Assembly (NCBI RefSeq): GCF_000298295.1
Contig: NZ_AMGM01000030.1
Coordinates: 1-48,590 of the forward strand
Length of the DNA stretch: 48,590 bases
Source of the DNA: Cecembia lonarensis LW9
GTDB taxonomy: Bacteria; Bacteroidota; Bacteroidia; Cytophagales; Cyclobacteriaceae
Direction of reading: 5' to 3'
Shown: piece after piece, positions 1 through 8,473 of the stretch
Position numbering within the stretch: position 1 is the stretch's first letter
How the letters are laid out: each line of letters starts with the position of its first letter
Notes under the pieces: model-generated
The model's database searches: none
What the model was told of the DNA's origin: nothing
Seen by the model: only the letters and a program-made list of their open reading frames with translations
Position numbers and translations under genes: made by a program

Positions 1-1777
1 ACTCAATCATATAATCCGCAATCTGCCTTCTCAGCTCCTTGGTATTGACCAAATCAGCCTTGGTCCAACGCTTCAAGCCCATCAACATCACCTTCTGTTC
101 ATCACCCTTTGCAAAAGCAGCGATGGCCTCCTTGGCAGCAGTCTGAATTTTTTCCACCGCTTCAAACAAGTACACCTGTGTCATGGCAATCTGATGCTTG
201 CAGGCTTCCTCACCCCTCATACTGACCAGTTTCTCGGTTCTCAGAATGGCAGATTCTGCCGCATAGATTTCAATCATCACATCCGCCAAATTCATCATCA
301 CTTCCTGCTCTGACTCAATCTTATCCTGTAAAGCCATGGCCGCCTTGCCACCTACCATCAGGAATACTTTCTTCAGTTTCTTGATTACATCTTTCTCAGA
401 GGCAAACAATTCTGAGGTATCAATGCTCTCAAAGCTCGGTACGGAGGTCAACTCATTGCCTACAGCCATGGCCGGCTCAAACAAATTGATCTCTCCCTTC
501 ATGGCCCGCTTCAACAACATGCCCACCATCAACATCCTGTTGATCTCATTGGTGCCTTCATAAATCCTGGAAATCCTCGCATCTCTATAAGCCCTTTCCA
601 TTGGCGCATCCGCAGAATAACCCATACCACCATAAACCTGCACGCCCTGATCCACCACATAATCCAATACCTCAGAACCGTGCACCTTGGCAATGGCCGC
701 CTCAATGGCAAACTGCTCCAAAGCTTTCAATTTGGCCTCGGCATCTTCCATTCCTTCCGCAGCCAAAGCAGCCATCCTGTCTTCAATGTCCTGACCGGCA
801 CGGTAACACAAGGCTTCACAGGCATAGGTCCTCACGGCCATCTCTGCCAGCTTTTGTTTGACCGCTCCAAAAGTATTGATGGATACGCCAAACTGCTTTC
901 TTTCTCCAGCATACTTGATGGCATAGGAAGCTACCGTCCTGCAGCCACCCAATACACCAGCTCCCAATTTGATCCTACCAATGTTCAGGATATTTACCGC
1001 AATCTTGAAACCGTTCTGACGCTCAGAAAGTAAGTTCTCTACCGGTACCTTGCAATCATTGAAGAATACCTGACGGGTGGAAGAACCCTTGATCCCCATC
1101 TTCTTCTCTTCTTCGTTCATCGTGATACCACCAAACCCCTTTTCCACAATAAAAGCAGACAGGTTCTTGTCGTCATCAATCTTGGCAAAAACGATGAAGA
1201 GATCAGCAAAACCCGCATTGGAAATCCACATCTTCTGTCCATTGATGATGTAATGCTTCCCATCCTCAGTCAACACTGCCTTGGTCTTACCACTGTTGGC
1301 ATCTGAACCAGCATCTGGCTCTGTCAAACAGTAGCAGGCTGCCCACTCACCGGTAGCCAATTTGGGTAAATACTTGGCCTTTTGCGCTTCATTGCCATAA
1401 TACAAAATCGGCAAGGTACCGATTCCGGTATGGGCACCATAGGTAGTGGAGAAGGAACCGGCACCACCAATGATATCAGCGATCAACATGGAGGTATTGA
1501 AACTCATCCCCATTCCACCGAATTCCTCCGGCACAGAAATACCCAATAAACCCAATTCCCCTGCCTTTTTGAAAATGGAAGGTACCAATTCCGGATGCTT
1601 CATGCTGTCGATTTCCTCGATATTGGGATGGATCTCCGTATCGATAAAATCCTGACAGGCCTGCGCCATCATTTTTTGCTCTTCTGTGAACTCTTCAAAG
1701 ATGAAGATGTCCTGGGCTTCTGTTTCCTTGATCAGGAACTCCCCGCCGTTGATTGATTTTTTTGCTACAGTTGACAT
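1..1777 (-). CDS. fadE: acyl-CoA dehydrogenase (FadE type), 3' end cut by window
   Basis: Acyl-CoA dehydrogenase catalysing the first, FAD-dependent oxidation of the beta-oxidation cycle. About 592 codons are visible and the end lies beyond base 1; the FadE-type family is about 595 residues, so nearly all is present. Seen in the translation: the N-terminal helical domain, the middle-domain stretch CYCLTEPDAGSDA (flavin/substrate contact), GQKMWISNAGFADLF, RKQFGVSINTFGAVKQKLAEM in the C-terminal domain, and YGGMGYSADAPMERAYRDAR, the usual C-terminal signature. A further C-terminal helical extension follows, as in Bacillus FadE. The start is the ATG at 1777 (MSTVAKKS). It is the last gene of the fadN-fadA-fadE series, the same order as the Bacillus fadNAE operon. 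An 85-bp gap holding a heptad-repeat hairpin separates it from fadA. Confidence 0.93.
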   Translation of the reverse strand, partial: MSTVAKKSINGGEFLIKETEAQDIFIFEEFTEEQKMMAQACQDFIDTEIHPNIEEIDSMKHPELVPSIFKKAGELGLLGISVPEEFGGMGMSFNTSMLIADIIGGAGSFSTTYGAHTGIGTLPILYYGNEAQKAKYLPKLATGEWAACYCLTEPDAGSDANSGKTKAVLTEDGKHYIINGQKMWISNAGFADLFIVFAKIDDDKNLSAFIVEKGFGGITMNEEEKKMGIKGSSTRQVFFNDCKVPVENLLSERQNGFKIAVNILNIGRIKLGAGVLGGCRTVASYAIKYAGERKQFGVSINTFGAVKQKLAEMAVRTYACEALCYRAGQDIEDRMAALAAEGMEDAEAKLKALEQFAIEAAIAKVHGSEVLDYVVDQGVQVYGGMGYSADAPMERAYRDARISRIYEGTNEINRMLMVGMLLKRAMKGEINLFEPAMAVGNELTSVPSFESIDTSELFASEKDVIKKLKKVFLMVGGKAAMALQDKIESEQEVMMNLADVMIEIYAAESAILRTEKLVSMRGEEACKHQIAMTQVYLFEAVEKIQTAAKEAIAAFAKGDEQKVMLMGLKRWTKADLVNTKELRRQIADYMIE

Positions 1778-1800
1778 ATGGTATAATGTTTATTTTTTTA

Positions 1801-1864
1801 GAATCTAGAATCAAGAATCAAGAGTCAAGACGGTCTTGTCTCTTGGTTCTTGGTTCTTGTCTCT
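1801..1864. repeat. heptad repeat array A: inverted pair, no gene inside
   Basis: Between the fadA stop and the fadE start. Bases 1801-1831 are GAATC(A/T)A-type heptads (GAATCTA, GAATCAA, GAATCAA, GAGTCAA, GAC). After two bases, 1834-1864 are the opposite type (TTGTCTC, TTGGTTC, TTGGTTC, TTGTCTC). The halves are near reverse complements, so the transcript could form a stem of roughly 25-30 bp. The right end overlaps the fadA stop codon (1863-1865). Confidence 0.8.
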
Positions 1865-3038
1865 ACTTTAACAGTTCAAATACTCCCGCAACGCCCTGTC
1901 CTCCGCCGACGCAGGCCGTAACCATGCCGTACCTCTTGTTCTGTCTGCGGAGCTCATTGAAGAGTTGGACGGAAAGTTTAGCGCCTGTACAACCCAGCGG
2001 ATGGCCGAGTGCTACTGCACCACCGTTGACATTGACCTTGTCTATATCCATGTCCAAGGATTTGATGACCGCCAGTCCTTGGGCAGCGAAGGCCTCATTC
2101 AGTTCAATCAGGTCGATTTTATCCAAGGTCAGCCCCGCCTGCTTCAAAGCTTTTGGCACAGCCTCCTTAGGACCTATACCCATGATGCGCGGTTCTACAC
2201 CTGCCACGGAATAGGACATCATTCTCGCGATAGGTTCCAGGTTCAATTGCTTTACCATTCTTTCTGACATTACCAGGACGAATGCAGCACCATCAGAAGT
2301 CTGAGAAGAGTTACCCGCTGTCACCTGACCGCCCATTTTAAAGGCTGGCTTCAGATTGGAAAGCCCTTCAATCGAGGTACCAGGTCTTGGCCCTTCATCT
2401 GTATCCACAATATATTTCCTGGTTTTTCTTTTGCCTTTTTCGTCGAGGTAAGTTTCTTCCACTTCTACAGGAACGATCTCATCCTTGAACTTGCCTTCTG
2501 CTATGGCTTTCAAGGCTCGGTCATGGGAACGCACCGAAAACTCATCCGCTTGCTCACGGGTGATTTCGTAGTCTTTGGCCAGTTCTTCTGCCGTCAATCC
2601 CATGCTTAGATAATAATCGGGGGTTTGGGAAGCAATTTTCCAGTTGAGGGCAGTCTTGTAACCCATCATAGGGAGCAATGACATGGATTCTGTACCACCG
2701 GCTATGATACAATCTGCCATTCCTGCTTTGATTTTTCCGACAGCCAGGGCGATAGCCTCCAGACCGGAACCACAGTAGCGGTTGATGATAAAGCCCGGGT
2801 TATCAATTCCCAAAGCCAATAGGGAAATCATTCTTCCCATCTGCATGCCCTGCTCCGCTTCGGGAATGGCATTGCCCACAATCAGGTCATCTACCAATTT
2901 TGCTTCCAGGCCAGGCGTACTTGCTACTAAGTGTTTGATGACATCTGCTGCCAGGTCATCCGGGCGGTAGAAGCGAAAGCCTCCTTTTTTGGCCTTTCCC
3001 ACCGCTGATCTATATCCGTTTATGATGTATGCTTCCAT
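1863..3038 (-). CDS. fadA: acetyl-CoA C-acyltransferase (3-ketoacyl-CoA thiolase)
   Basis: Thiolase, 391 residues, the exact usual length for FadA. It cleaves 3-ketoacyl-CoA with CoA in the last step of beta-oxidation. The catalytic set is visible: nucleophile Cys89 in NRYCGSGLEA, His346 in ALGHPLGCTGA, and Cys376 in TACVGGGQG near the C terminus. The start is the ATG at 3038 (MEAYIINGYRSAVGK), which matches the family N terminus. It lies downstream of fadN in the same direction, but about 580 bp of foreign-looking DNA (a four-helix-bundle gene and two heptad arrays) separates them. The distance to fadE is 85 bp. Probably part of the MarR-controlled fad transcript. Confidence 0.95.
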   Translation of the reverse strand: MEAYIINGYRSAVGKAKKGGFRFYRPDDLAADVIKHLVASTPGLEAKLVDDLIVGNAIPEAEQGMQMGRMISLLALGIDNPGFIINRYCGSGLEAIALAVGKIKAGMADCIIAGGTESMSLLPMMGYKTALNWKIASQTPDYYLSMGLTAEELAKDYEITREQADEFSVRSHDRALKAIAEGKFKDEIVPVEVEETYLDEKGKRKTRKYIVDTDEGPRPGTSIEGLSNLKPAFKMGGQVTAGNSSQTSDGAAFVLVMSERMVKQLNLEPIARMMSYSVAGVEPRIMGIGPKEAVPKALKQAGLTLDKIDLIELNEAFAAQGLAVIKSLDMDIDKVNVNGGAVALGHPLGCTGAKLSVQLFNELRRQNKRYGMVTACVGGGQGVAGVFELLK

Positions 3039-3100
3039 TTCGTCTATGTTCTAATGCGTTTATTGTTAATATTGGTTTTTTCTATACTCCGAATGTATAA

Positions 3101-3131
3101 GAATCAAGAATCAAGAGCCAAGAATCAAGAC
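3101..3131. repeat. heptad repeat array B (GAATCAA type)
   Basis: Four heptads in register: GAATCAA 3101-3107, GAATCAA 3108-3114, GAGCCAA 3115-3121, GAATCAA 3122-3128, then GAC. The array ends 6 bp from the stop codon (3138-3140) of the four-helix-bundle gene. It is in opposite orientation to array C on the other side of that gene. Confidence 0.82.
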
Positions 3132-3137
3132 TTGTAG

Positions 3138-3509
3138 CTAGTAAGGATTGGATTCAAGTGTTTGCATGAAACCGTGGATCATCCTTTGGACTTCAGAGAG
3201 ATCTACCCCCAATTCATCAAAAGTTTTTTGATCCAAAAGACCAACCCTGTGAGCAATGATCGCTTGGGTTTCGAGTTCGAAGCTTTCACCTAAACTAATA
3301 TCCAATGAGTTTAAAACAGCTTTAGAAGTATTTCTTGCTGTTCCTTCAGCAATATTGGAAGGAATAGAAACACTAGATCTTCTCATTTGAGAAGTCATGC
3401 CAAATTTTTCTTCATTCGGAAACTCATTCGTGACCTGGTAAACCTTTACAGCCAAATCCACGGACTTTTCCCAAACTTTCAAATTTTTAAAATTATGCTT
3501 CCTTCTCAT
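3138..3509 (-). CDS. four helix bundle protein (IVP / bAvd-like family)
   Basis: A 123-residue basic protein of the four-helix-bundle family (TIGR02436; related to ORFs in 23S rRNA intervening sequences and to the Avd accessory protein of diversity-generating retroelements). The hallmarks are visible: FKNLKVWEKSVDLAVKVYQVT, the central QMRRSSVSIPSNIAEGTARN turn, and an acidic amphipathic helix around GESFELETQAIIAHRVG. The known homologues form pentameric rings that bind nucleic acid; the cellular role of stand-alone members is not established. The start is the ATG at 3509, with an AAAGAG-like ribosome site just upstream. It sits between fadN and fadA, where other fadNAE-type operons have nothing, and is bracketed by inverted heptad arrays. 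No reverse transcriptase or template/variable repeat is seen in the window, so an Avd role in a local retroelement is not supported. Confidence 0.88.
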   Translation of the reverse strand: MRRKHNFKNLKVWEKSVDLAVKVYQVTNEFPNEEKFGMTSQMRRSSVSIPSNIAEGTARNTSKAVLNSLDISLGESFELETQAIIAHRVGLLDQKTFDELGVDLSEVQRMIHGFMQTLESNPY

Positions 3510-3554
3510 CTCTTTTAATTTTTAGGTTAAACATCTTCTGTACTCAAATCCATC

Positions 3555-3624
3555 TTGATTCTTGCTTCTTGTCTCTTGTCTCTTGTCTCTAGTTTCTCGC
3601 TTCTCGTCTCTCGCTTCTAATTCC
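3555..3624. repeat. heptad repeat array C (TTGATTC/TTGTCTC type)
   Basis: Ten consecutive 7-bp units in register: TTGATTC, TTGCTTC, TTGTCTC three times, TAGTTTC, TCGCTTC, TCGTCTC, TCGCTTC, TAATTCC. The array runs into the fadN stop codon (3617-3619). It is the inverted counterpart of array B; together they enclose the four-helix-bundle gene. Confidence 0.85.
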
Positions 3625-6022
3625 TCAACGGTTTTCCCTTAAACAAAATACTATGTATGCGCTCCAGCGTCTTTTTCTCACCGGTCAAGCTCAAGAAGGC
3701 CTCACGCTCAAGGTCGAGTAAGTACTGCTCACTTACTTCTGTAGGAGAAGAAAGGTCACCACCGGACATCACCCAGGCCAGTTTTCTGGCAATCTTGGCA
3801 TCATGCTCTGAAATATACTTTCCATACAACATGCCGGTAATCCCTGCTTCAAACAAGGCCAGGGAAGATTTACCTAGGACTTTGACATCGGTCTGCTGTA
3901 CCGGTTGTGTATAACCTGACTCATACAATGCAAGTACCTTGGCTTTGGCATCGGCCAAGACCCGCTTCCTATTCAAAGTGATGCTATCCTTAGCCTGTAA
4001 GTACCCCAAACCTCTGGCCTCAGCAGCAGACATGGACACTTTGGCCGTAGCAATGTTCATGAAATATTCCTGTAAGCGGTTCAATTCCACATCTCCGGAT
4101 TTGATCTCATTGGAAAATCTCAGAGTCATTTCCTTGGTACCTCCTCCTGCTGGAATCAAGCCTACGCCAAATTCAACCAGCCCCATATACAGTTCTGCAT
4201 GCGCTTGTATAGCATCGGCATGTAAAGAAAGTTCACAACCTCCTCCCAGAGCCATATTATGAGGTGCGACTACTACTGGAATGGAAGAGTACCTGGCACG
4301 CATCATGGTATTTTGGAAACCTGCAATCATCAGGTTGATCTCATCAAATTCCTGGTCACCGGCAAACATAAAGAGCATGGCAAGGTTGGCACCTGCCGAG
4401 AAATTGGCACCTTCGTTACCGATTACAAGGCCTTTGTAGGATTTTTCTGCCATGTTGATGGCGGTATTGATACCTTCGATCACTTCCTGGCCCAAAGCAT
4501 TCATCTTGGTGTGGAATTCCAACCCAATGACATCATCGCCCATGTCATAAATACTGGCACCGGCATTGCCCCATATTTTCTTATCGGCTCCTTTAAGCGT
4601 ATCCAATAGAATAAATTCATCTGTTCCAGGAATGGCCTTGTAGGATTTGGAGGGGATGTCATAATATTTTCTAACCCCACCATCGACTTTATAGAAGGAG
4701 CTATGGCCTGCTGCCAGCATTTCATGAACCCAAGCTGCTGCTTTTTCACCGGCAGCTTCCATTTTCTCGACGGTCTCTTTTACGCCGAGCACATCCCATG
4801 TTTCAAATGGACCTAATTCCCAGCCAAAGCCTGCGGATACTGCCTGATCAATTCTGTACAATTCGTCAGCAATTTCAGGTATGCGGTGGGATACATATTT
4901 AAATAAGTCATAGAAAGATGCCCTATAAAATTCTCCGGCTCGGTCATCAAAGTTCACCAGGAACTTGATCCGCTTTTTCAGATCATCAATTTCCTTGGAA
5001 GCTTCCAAAGCTTTGAATTTTGGCTTTTCAGCATCCTTGTATTCAAAAGTTTTAAGGTCCAATTCCTTTAATTCTTTGGAGCCATCCTTATGACGGATCA
5101 TTTTGAAGTAACCCTGGCCGGTTTTGTCTCCCCACCATTTGTTGTCGTAAAGTACTTTGACAATATTGGGCAACTGGAATTTATCCCTTGATTCATCATG
5201 GGTAAGGGTCTTATACAAGTTATTAGCTACATTGACCGTGGTATCTAAACCCACCACATCCATGGTTCTAAAAGTGGCCGATTTGGCACGGCCAATCACT
5301 GTTCCGGTCAGTTTATCTACTTCGGAAACGCCCATGCCCATTTTCTCAATGGCATGCATACCTGAGATAATGGCATAGACCCCAATCCGGTTGGCGATAA
5401 AGGCAGGAGTATCTTTACACAATACTGTTTCTTTGCCCAAGTACCTGTCTCCATAATCCATCAGGAAATCCACAATTTCAGGCTTGGTTTTTGGACCTGG
5501 GATGATTTCAAGCAAGCGGAGGTATCTTGGTGGGTTGAAAAAGTGTGTACCTGCAAAATACGCTTGAAAATCTTCGGATCTGCCTTCACACATCAATTGC
5601 ATGGGAATACCTGAAGTATTGGAAGTGATCAATGAACCTGGTTTTCGGTATTGTTCTACTTTATCAAAAAGGGATTTTTTAATATCCAATTTCTCCACGA
5701 CCACTTCAATGACCCAATCATAATCTTTGATTTTTGGAAGATCATCATCAAAATTTCCTGTAGTTATCCTGGATACATGGGACGCATCATAAAGGGAAGC
5801 AGGCTTTGACTTCAAGGTATTCTGAAGGGCTGTATTCACCAATCTGTTACGTACCGATTTGTCCGAAAGGCTTAACCCTTTCTTTTGCTCGTCTTCATTC
5901 AGTTCGAAAGGAACGATATCAAGCAATAAAACCTGCACACCTATATTGGCAAAGTGGCAGGCAATTCTTGATCCCATTACACCCGAACCTAAAATGGCAA
6001 CTTTCTTAATGGTTCTTTTCAT
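3617..6022 (-). CDS. fadN: 3-hydroxyacyl-CoA dehydrogenase / enoyl-CoA hydratase
   Basis: Bifunctional beta-oxidation enzyme, 801 residues, similar in length to Bacillus FadN (about 790). The dehydrogenase half comes first: NAD-binding Rossmann motif VAILGSGVMGSRIACHFAN (about residues 8-26), then THFFNPPRYLRLLEIIPG and FIANRIGVYA of the 3HCDH domain. The hydratase/crotonase half is C-terminal (about 480-700), with GNEGANFSAGANLAMLF and HNMALGGGCELSLHADA, the oxyanion-hole signature. This order is the reverse of E. coli FadB. The start is the ATG at 6022 (MKRTIKKVAILGSG). Only 12 bp separate it from the upstream MarR gene, so the two are probably co-transcribed. Confidence 0.95.
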   Translation of the reverse strand: MKRTIKKVAILGSGVMGSRIACHFANIGVQVLLLDIVPFELNEDEQKKGLSLSDKSVRNRLVNTALQNTLKSKPASLYDASHVSRITTGNFDDDLPKIKDYDWVIEVVVEKLDIKKSLFDKVEQYRKPGSLITSNTSGIPMQLMCEGRSEDFQAYFAGTHFFNPPRYLRLLEIIPGPKTKPEIVDFLMDYGDRYLGKETVLCKDTPAFIANRIGVYAIISGMHAIEKMGMGVSEVDKLTGTVIGRAKSATFRTMDVVGLDTTVNVANNLYKTLTHDESRDKFQLPNIVKVLYDNKWWGDKTGQGYFKMIRHKDGSKELKELDLKTFEYKDAEKPKFKALEASKEIDDLKKRIKFLVNFDDRAGEFYRASFYDLFKYVSHRIPEIADELYRIDQAVSAGFGWELGPFETWDVLGVKETVEKMEAAGEKAAAWVHEMLAAGHSSFYKVDGGVRKYYDIPSKSYKAIPGTDEFILLDTLKGADKKIWGNAGASIYDMGDDVIGLEFHTKMNALGQEVIEGINTAINMAEKSYKGLVIGNEGANFSAGANLAMLFMFAGDQEFDEINLMIAGFQNTMMRARYSSIPVVVAPHNMALGGGCELSLHADAIQAHAELYMGLVEFGVGLIPAGGGTKEMTLRFSNEIKSGDVELNRLQEYFMNIATAKVSMSAAEARGLGYLQAKDSITLNRKRVLADAKAKVLALYESGYTQPVQQTDVKVLGKSSLALFEAGITGMLYGKYISEHDAKIARKLAWVMSGGDLSSPTEVSEQYLLDLEREAFLSLTGEKKTLERIHSILFKGKPLRN

Positions 6023-6034
6023 ATTTTTTTGGTT

Positions 6035-6526
6035 TTAGAGTCCGTACAATTGATTATCGTACGCATTGGGGTTTATAGTTTCTGATTGAAAATTTTCAAT
6101 TACTTGATTGATCTTGTAAAAAACACCAAAAAAGGTTTCCAGCTCCTCCTCTGATACCAATTCTCTCACCGCCAAATTGAATTCTTTGATGGTCTGAACC
6201 GATATTTCTTTTTTCCTTTTTCCTTCCGGCGTCAGAAAAATCCGGACAGAGCGTTTGTCTACCGGATCCGGTTTTTTAAAGATCAAACCTTTCTCCTCCA
6301 TATTCTTGAGCATCCTTGTCAAGCTTCTTGCTTCCAGTCCCATCAGAGGTGCAATCTTGGTGGCCGGGGTTCCTTCTTTAGAATTGATATTTATCAGTAC
6401 GAATCCTATAGAAGTGGTAAAATCTTCCTGTGCCGCTTTCTGATTGTACATCCTGGAAATGGCATGCCAAGCGCTTTTGATATGGTAATCAACTGTGTCT
6501 TCACGCTTCATAGGCTTATCTTTCAT
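6035..6526 (-). CDS. MarR-family transcriptional regulator of the fad operon
   Basis: A 163-residue winged-helix regulator. The recognition-helix region GTPATKIAPLMGLEARSLTRML and the wing FKKPDPVDKRSVRIFLTPEG are typical of MarR proteins (conserved D-xR in the wing). It is the first gene of the fadN-fadA-fadE operon and lies 12 bp upstream of fadN. MarR-type regulators of fatty-acid genes usually bind acyl-CoA; that ligand is inferred here from context. The ATG at 6526 is used; a second in-frame ATG five codons later is possible. Two perfect TATGCATGCATA-type palindromes lie 24-66 bp upstream and are the likely autoregulatory operators. Confidence 0.9.
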   Translation of the reverse strand: MKDKPMKREDTVDYHIKSAWHAISRMYNQKAAQEDFTTSIGFVLININSKEGTPATKIAPLMGLEARSLTRMLKNMEEKGLIFKKPDPVDKRSVRIFLTPEGKRKKEISVQTIKEFNLAVRELVSEEELETFFGVFYKINQVIENFQSETINPNAYDNQLYGL

Positions 6527-6549
6527 ACGTCCAAGTTACAAAAAAGATT

Positions 6550-6592
6550 GTATGCATGCATACTATTTTTAAAAAAAGTTATGCATGCATAA
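6550..6592. promoter_or_regulatory. paired palindromic operators of the MarR-fad operon
   Basis: Two perfect 14-bp palindromes share the core ATGCATGCAT: GTATGCATGCATAC at 6550-6563 and TTATGCATGCATAA at 6579-6592, centres 29 bp apart. The nearer one is 24 bp upstream of the MarR start codon. Position and symmetry fit two MarR dimer sites. The binding protein is inferred. Confidence 0.72.
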
Positions 6593-6622
6593 GAAATATT
6601 AAACAATCAAAGATGAAATAAA

Positions 6623-6660
6623 AAAAACTATATTCTGATTTTAATCAAAATATAGTTTTT
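6623..6660 (-). terminator. terminator after the acyl-CoA ligase gene
   Basis: The arms AAAAACTATATTCTGATT (6623-6640) and 6643-6660 pair with one mismatch around a 2-base centre. They lie 56 bp after the stop of the acyl-CoA ligase gene and end in a T-run on the minus strand. The flanking A/T runs would let it work in both directions. Confidence 0.7.
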
Positions 6661-6715
6661 AAAGATGTATAAGTATTGAAAATACCTATTTTATCAAAAT
6701 AAGTTTCTAGATATA

Positions 6716-8473
6716 TTAGCTATACAAGGCCTCAATTTCTTTGGAAAATTTACTGTGTATGACTTTACGTTTGAGCTTCATGGTTGGTGTCAATTCACCT
6801 GTTTCTACGCCCCATTGGCTATTAAGTACTTTAAACCGTTTGACCTGCTCCCATTTACCAAAATACTTGTTCAGATTATCAACTTCTTTTTGAAACTTTT
6901 CAATGATTTCTGGCTTCTCCAACATTTCTTCATCTGTAGTATAAGGAATATCTTTATGCTTACACCAATCCTGTAAACCGAGAATACTGGGAACAATCAA
7001 AGCTGCAGGATAATTTTTATTTTCACCTACAATAATGATCTGTTCTATTACGGGAGACTCTTTAAATTTATTCTCCATAGGTTGTGGAGCAATATACTTA
7101 CCACCAGAGGTTTTAAACATCTCCTTCTTCCTATCTGTAATTTTAAGGTATTCTACCTCATGTAATTCACCAATATCACCAGTATGAAACCAGCCATCAT
7201 TATCAATTACTTCAGCTGTTAGTTCAGGTTGTTTATAGTATCCCTGCATGACATTAGGACCTTTAACGAGAATTTCTCCATCTGCCGCTATTTTGACTTG
7301 GACATCTTTGACGATTTTTCCCACCATACCAATTCTGATATCATCTAAATTGCAAATGGAAGCAGAAACCACGGGAGAGGTTTCAGTCAAACCATACCCT
7401 TCACAAACTGGAATACCAGCAGACCAAAATACCCTGGCCAACCTGGGCTGTAAAGCAGAGGCTCCTGAATTAATTTGCATGATATTACCACCCAAAGCTT
7501 CTCTCCACTTACTGAATATGATTTTATTGGCCAATTTCAATTGGAAGTTGTACCATCCTCCTTGATCCTTGTTGGGTTCATATTTCAAACCTAAGTTGAG
7601 CGCCCAAAAAAACAGAGATTTTTTTACTCCGGTCAATTCATAGCCTTTGGATACAATTTTATCATAAACTTTTTCCAGAAGCCTAGGTACAGTATTGAAT
7701 ACATGGGGTTGTATTTCCTTCAGATTATCACCAATGGTCTCCATACTTTCAGCATAGTAAATGGATATGCCCATATAAAGAAAAGCAAAAGATCCTGTAC
7801 GCTCATATATATGGCAGAGTGGTAAAAAACTCAATGCTTTTCCTTCTCCTGGAGGAGCTACTATCCTATCTTCAACGGCAAATAAATTGTGTATCACATT
7901 GGCATGGGTGAGCATAACTCCTTTTGGTCTACCTGTAGTACCAGAGGTATAAATGATGGTAAAAAGATCATTTGATTTGACAGCCTCCTTTTTGGCATCT
8001 AACTCTGCCAAATTACCCGCCTCTCCTTTCGCCATGAAGTCTTCCCAATATTCGCATCCATCTAGCTTATCAAAAGAAATAATTCGCACATCCATTTCTT
8101 TGGAGCCTTCACGGGCTTTCTCCATAATTTCTGCATCTCCAACAAAAATCTGTTTAACTTCAGCATGGTTGAAAATGTAATTATAATCCTCAGCAGAAAT
8201 TGTTGGATACATGGGTACAGAAATCGCTCCTATTTGTTGCAAAGCCAAATCAATAAAATTCCATTCAGGCCTGTTATTAGATATAATGGCTACTTTGTCA
8301 TCTTTTTTAATGCCAGTGGCTAAAAATGCCAAACTTAGGTTGTCTACAATTTTTTTTAGATCCCTGGAAGAATATGTTTTCCACTGTCCATCTAATTTTT
8401 GAGCTAATGCAACTTTCTTATCATAAGTCGCAATCTGATGATTGATGAGGTCAAATAGTCTGGTGATTTGCAT
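6716..8473 (-). CDS. long-chain fatty acid-CoA ligase (AMP-binding)
   Basis: A 585-residue adenylate-forming enzyme that activates free long-chain fatty acids with ATP and CoA, feeding the neighbouring beta-oxidation enzymes. Motifs seen: the P-loop-like IIYTSGTTGRPKGVMLTH (about 170-187), the A5 motif GYGLTETSPVVS, GWFHTGDIGEL, and the hinge/A8 motif KITDRKKEMFKTSGGKYIAPQ. Length and the YELTGVKKSLFFWALNLG insertion match the FAA1/FadD15-like group. The start is the ATG at 8473. It is separated from the MarR-fad operon by a terminator and by the operator region, so it has its own promoter, probably in the 377-bp AT-rich gap upstream. Confidence 0.93.
   Translation of the reverse strand: MQITRLFDLINHQIATYDKKVALAQKLDGQWKTYSSRDLKKIVDNLSLAFLATGIKKDDKVAIISNNRPEWNFIDLALQQIGAISVPMYPTISAEDYNYIFNHAEVKQIFVGDAEIMEKAREGSKEMDVRIISFDKLDGCEYWEDFMAKGEAGNLAELDAKKEAVKSNDLFTIIYTSGTTGRPKGVMLTHANVIHNLFAVEDRIVAPPGEGKALSFLPLCHIYERTGSFAFLYMGISIYYAESMETIGDNLKEIQPHVFNTVPRLLEKVYDKIVSKGYELTGVKKSLFFWALNLGLKYEPNKDQGGWYNFQLKLANKIIFSKWREALGGNIMQINSGASALQPRLARVFWSAGIPVCEGYGLTETSPVVSASICNLDDIRIGMVGKIVKDVQVKIAADGEILVKGPNVMQGYYKQPELTAEVIDNDGWFHTGDIGELHEVEYLKITDRKKEMFKTSGGKYIAPQPMENKFKESPVIEQIIIVGENKNYPAALIVPSILGLQDWCKHKDIPYTTDEEMLEKPEIIEKFQKEVDNLNKYFGKWEQVKRFKVLNSQWGVETGELTPTMKLKRKVIHSKFSKEIEALYS

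Noticed and set aside
3101-3624. CRISPR array or diversity-generating retroelement
   Set aside because: The repeats are 7 bp with no spacers, no Cas gene is present, and no reverse transcriptase or template/variable repeat pair was seen near the Avd-like gene.
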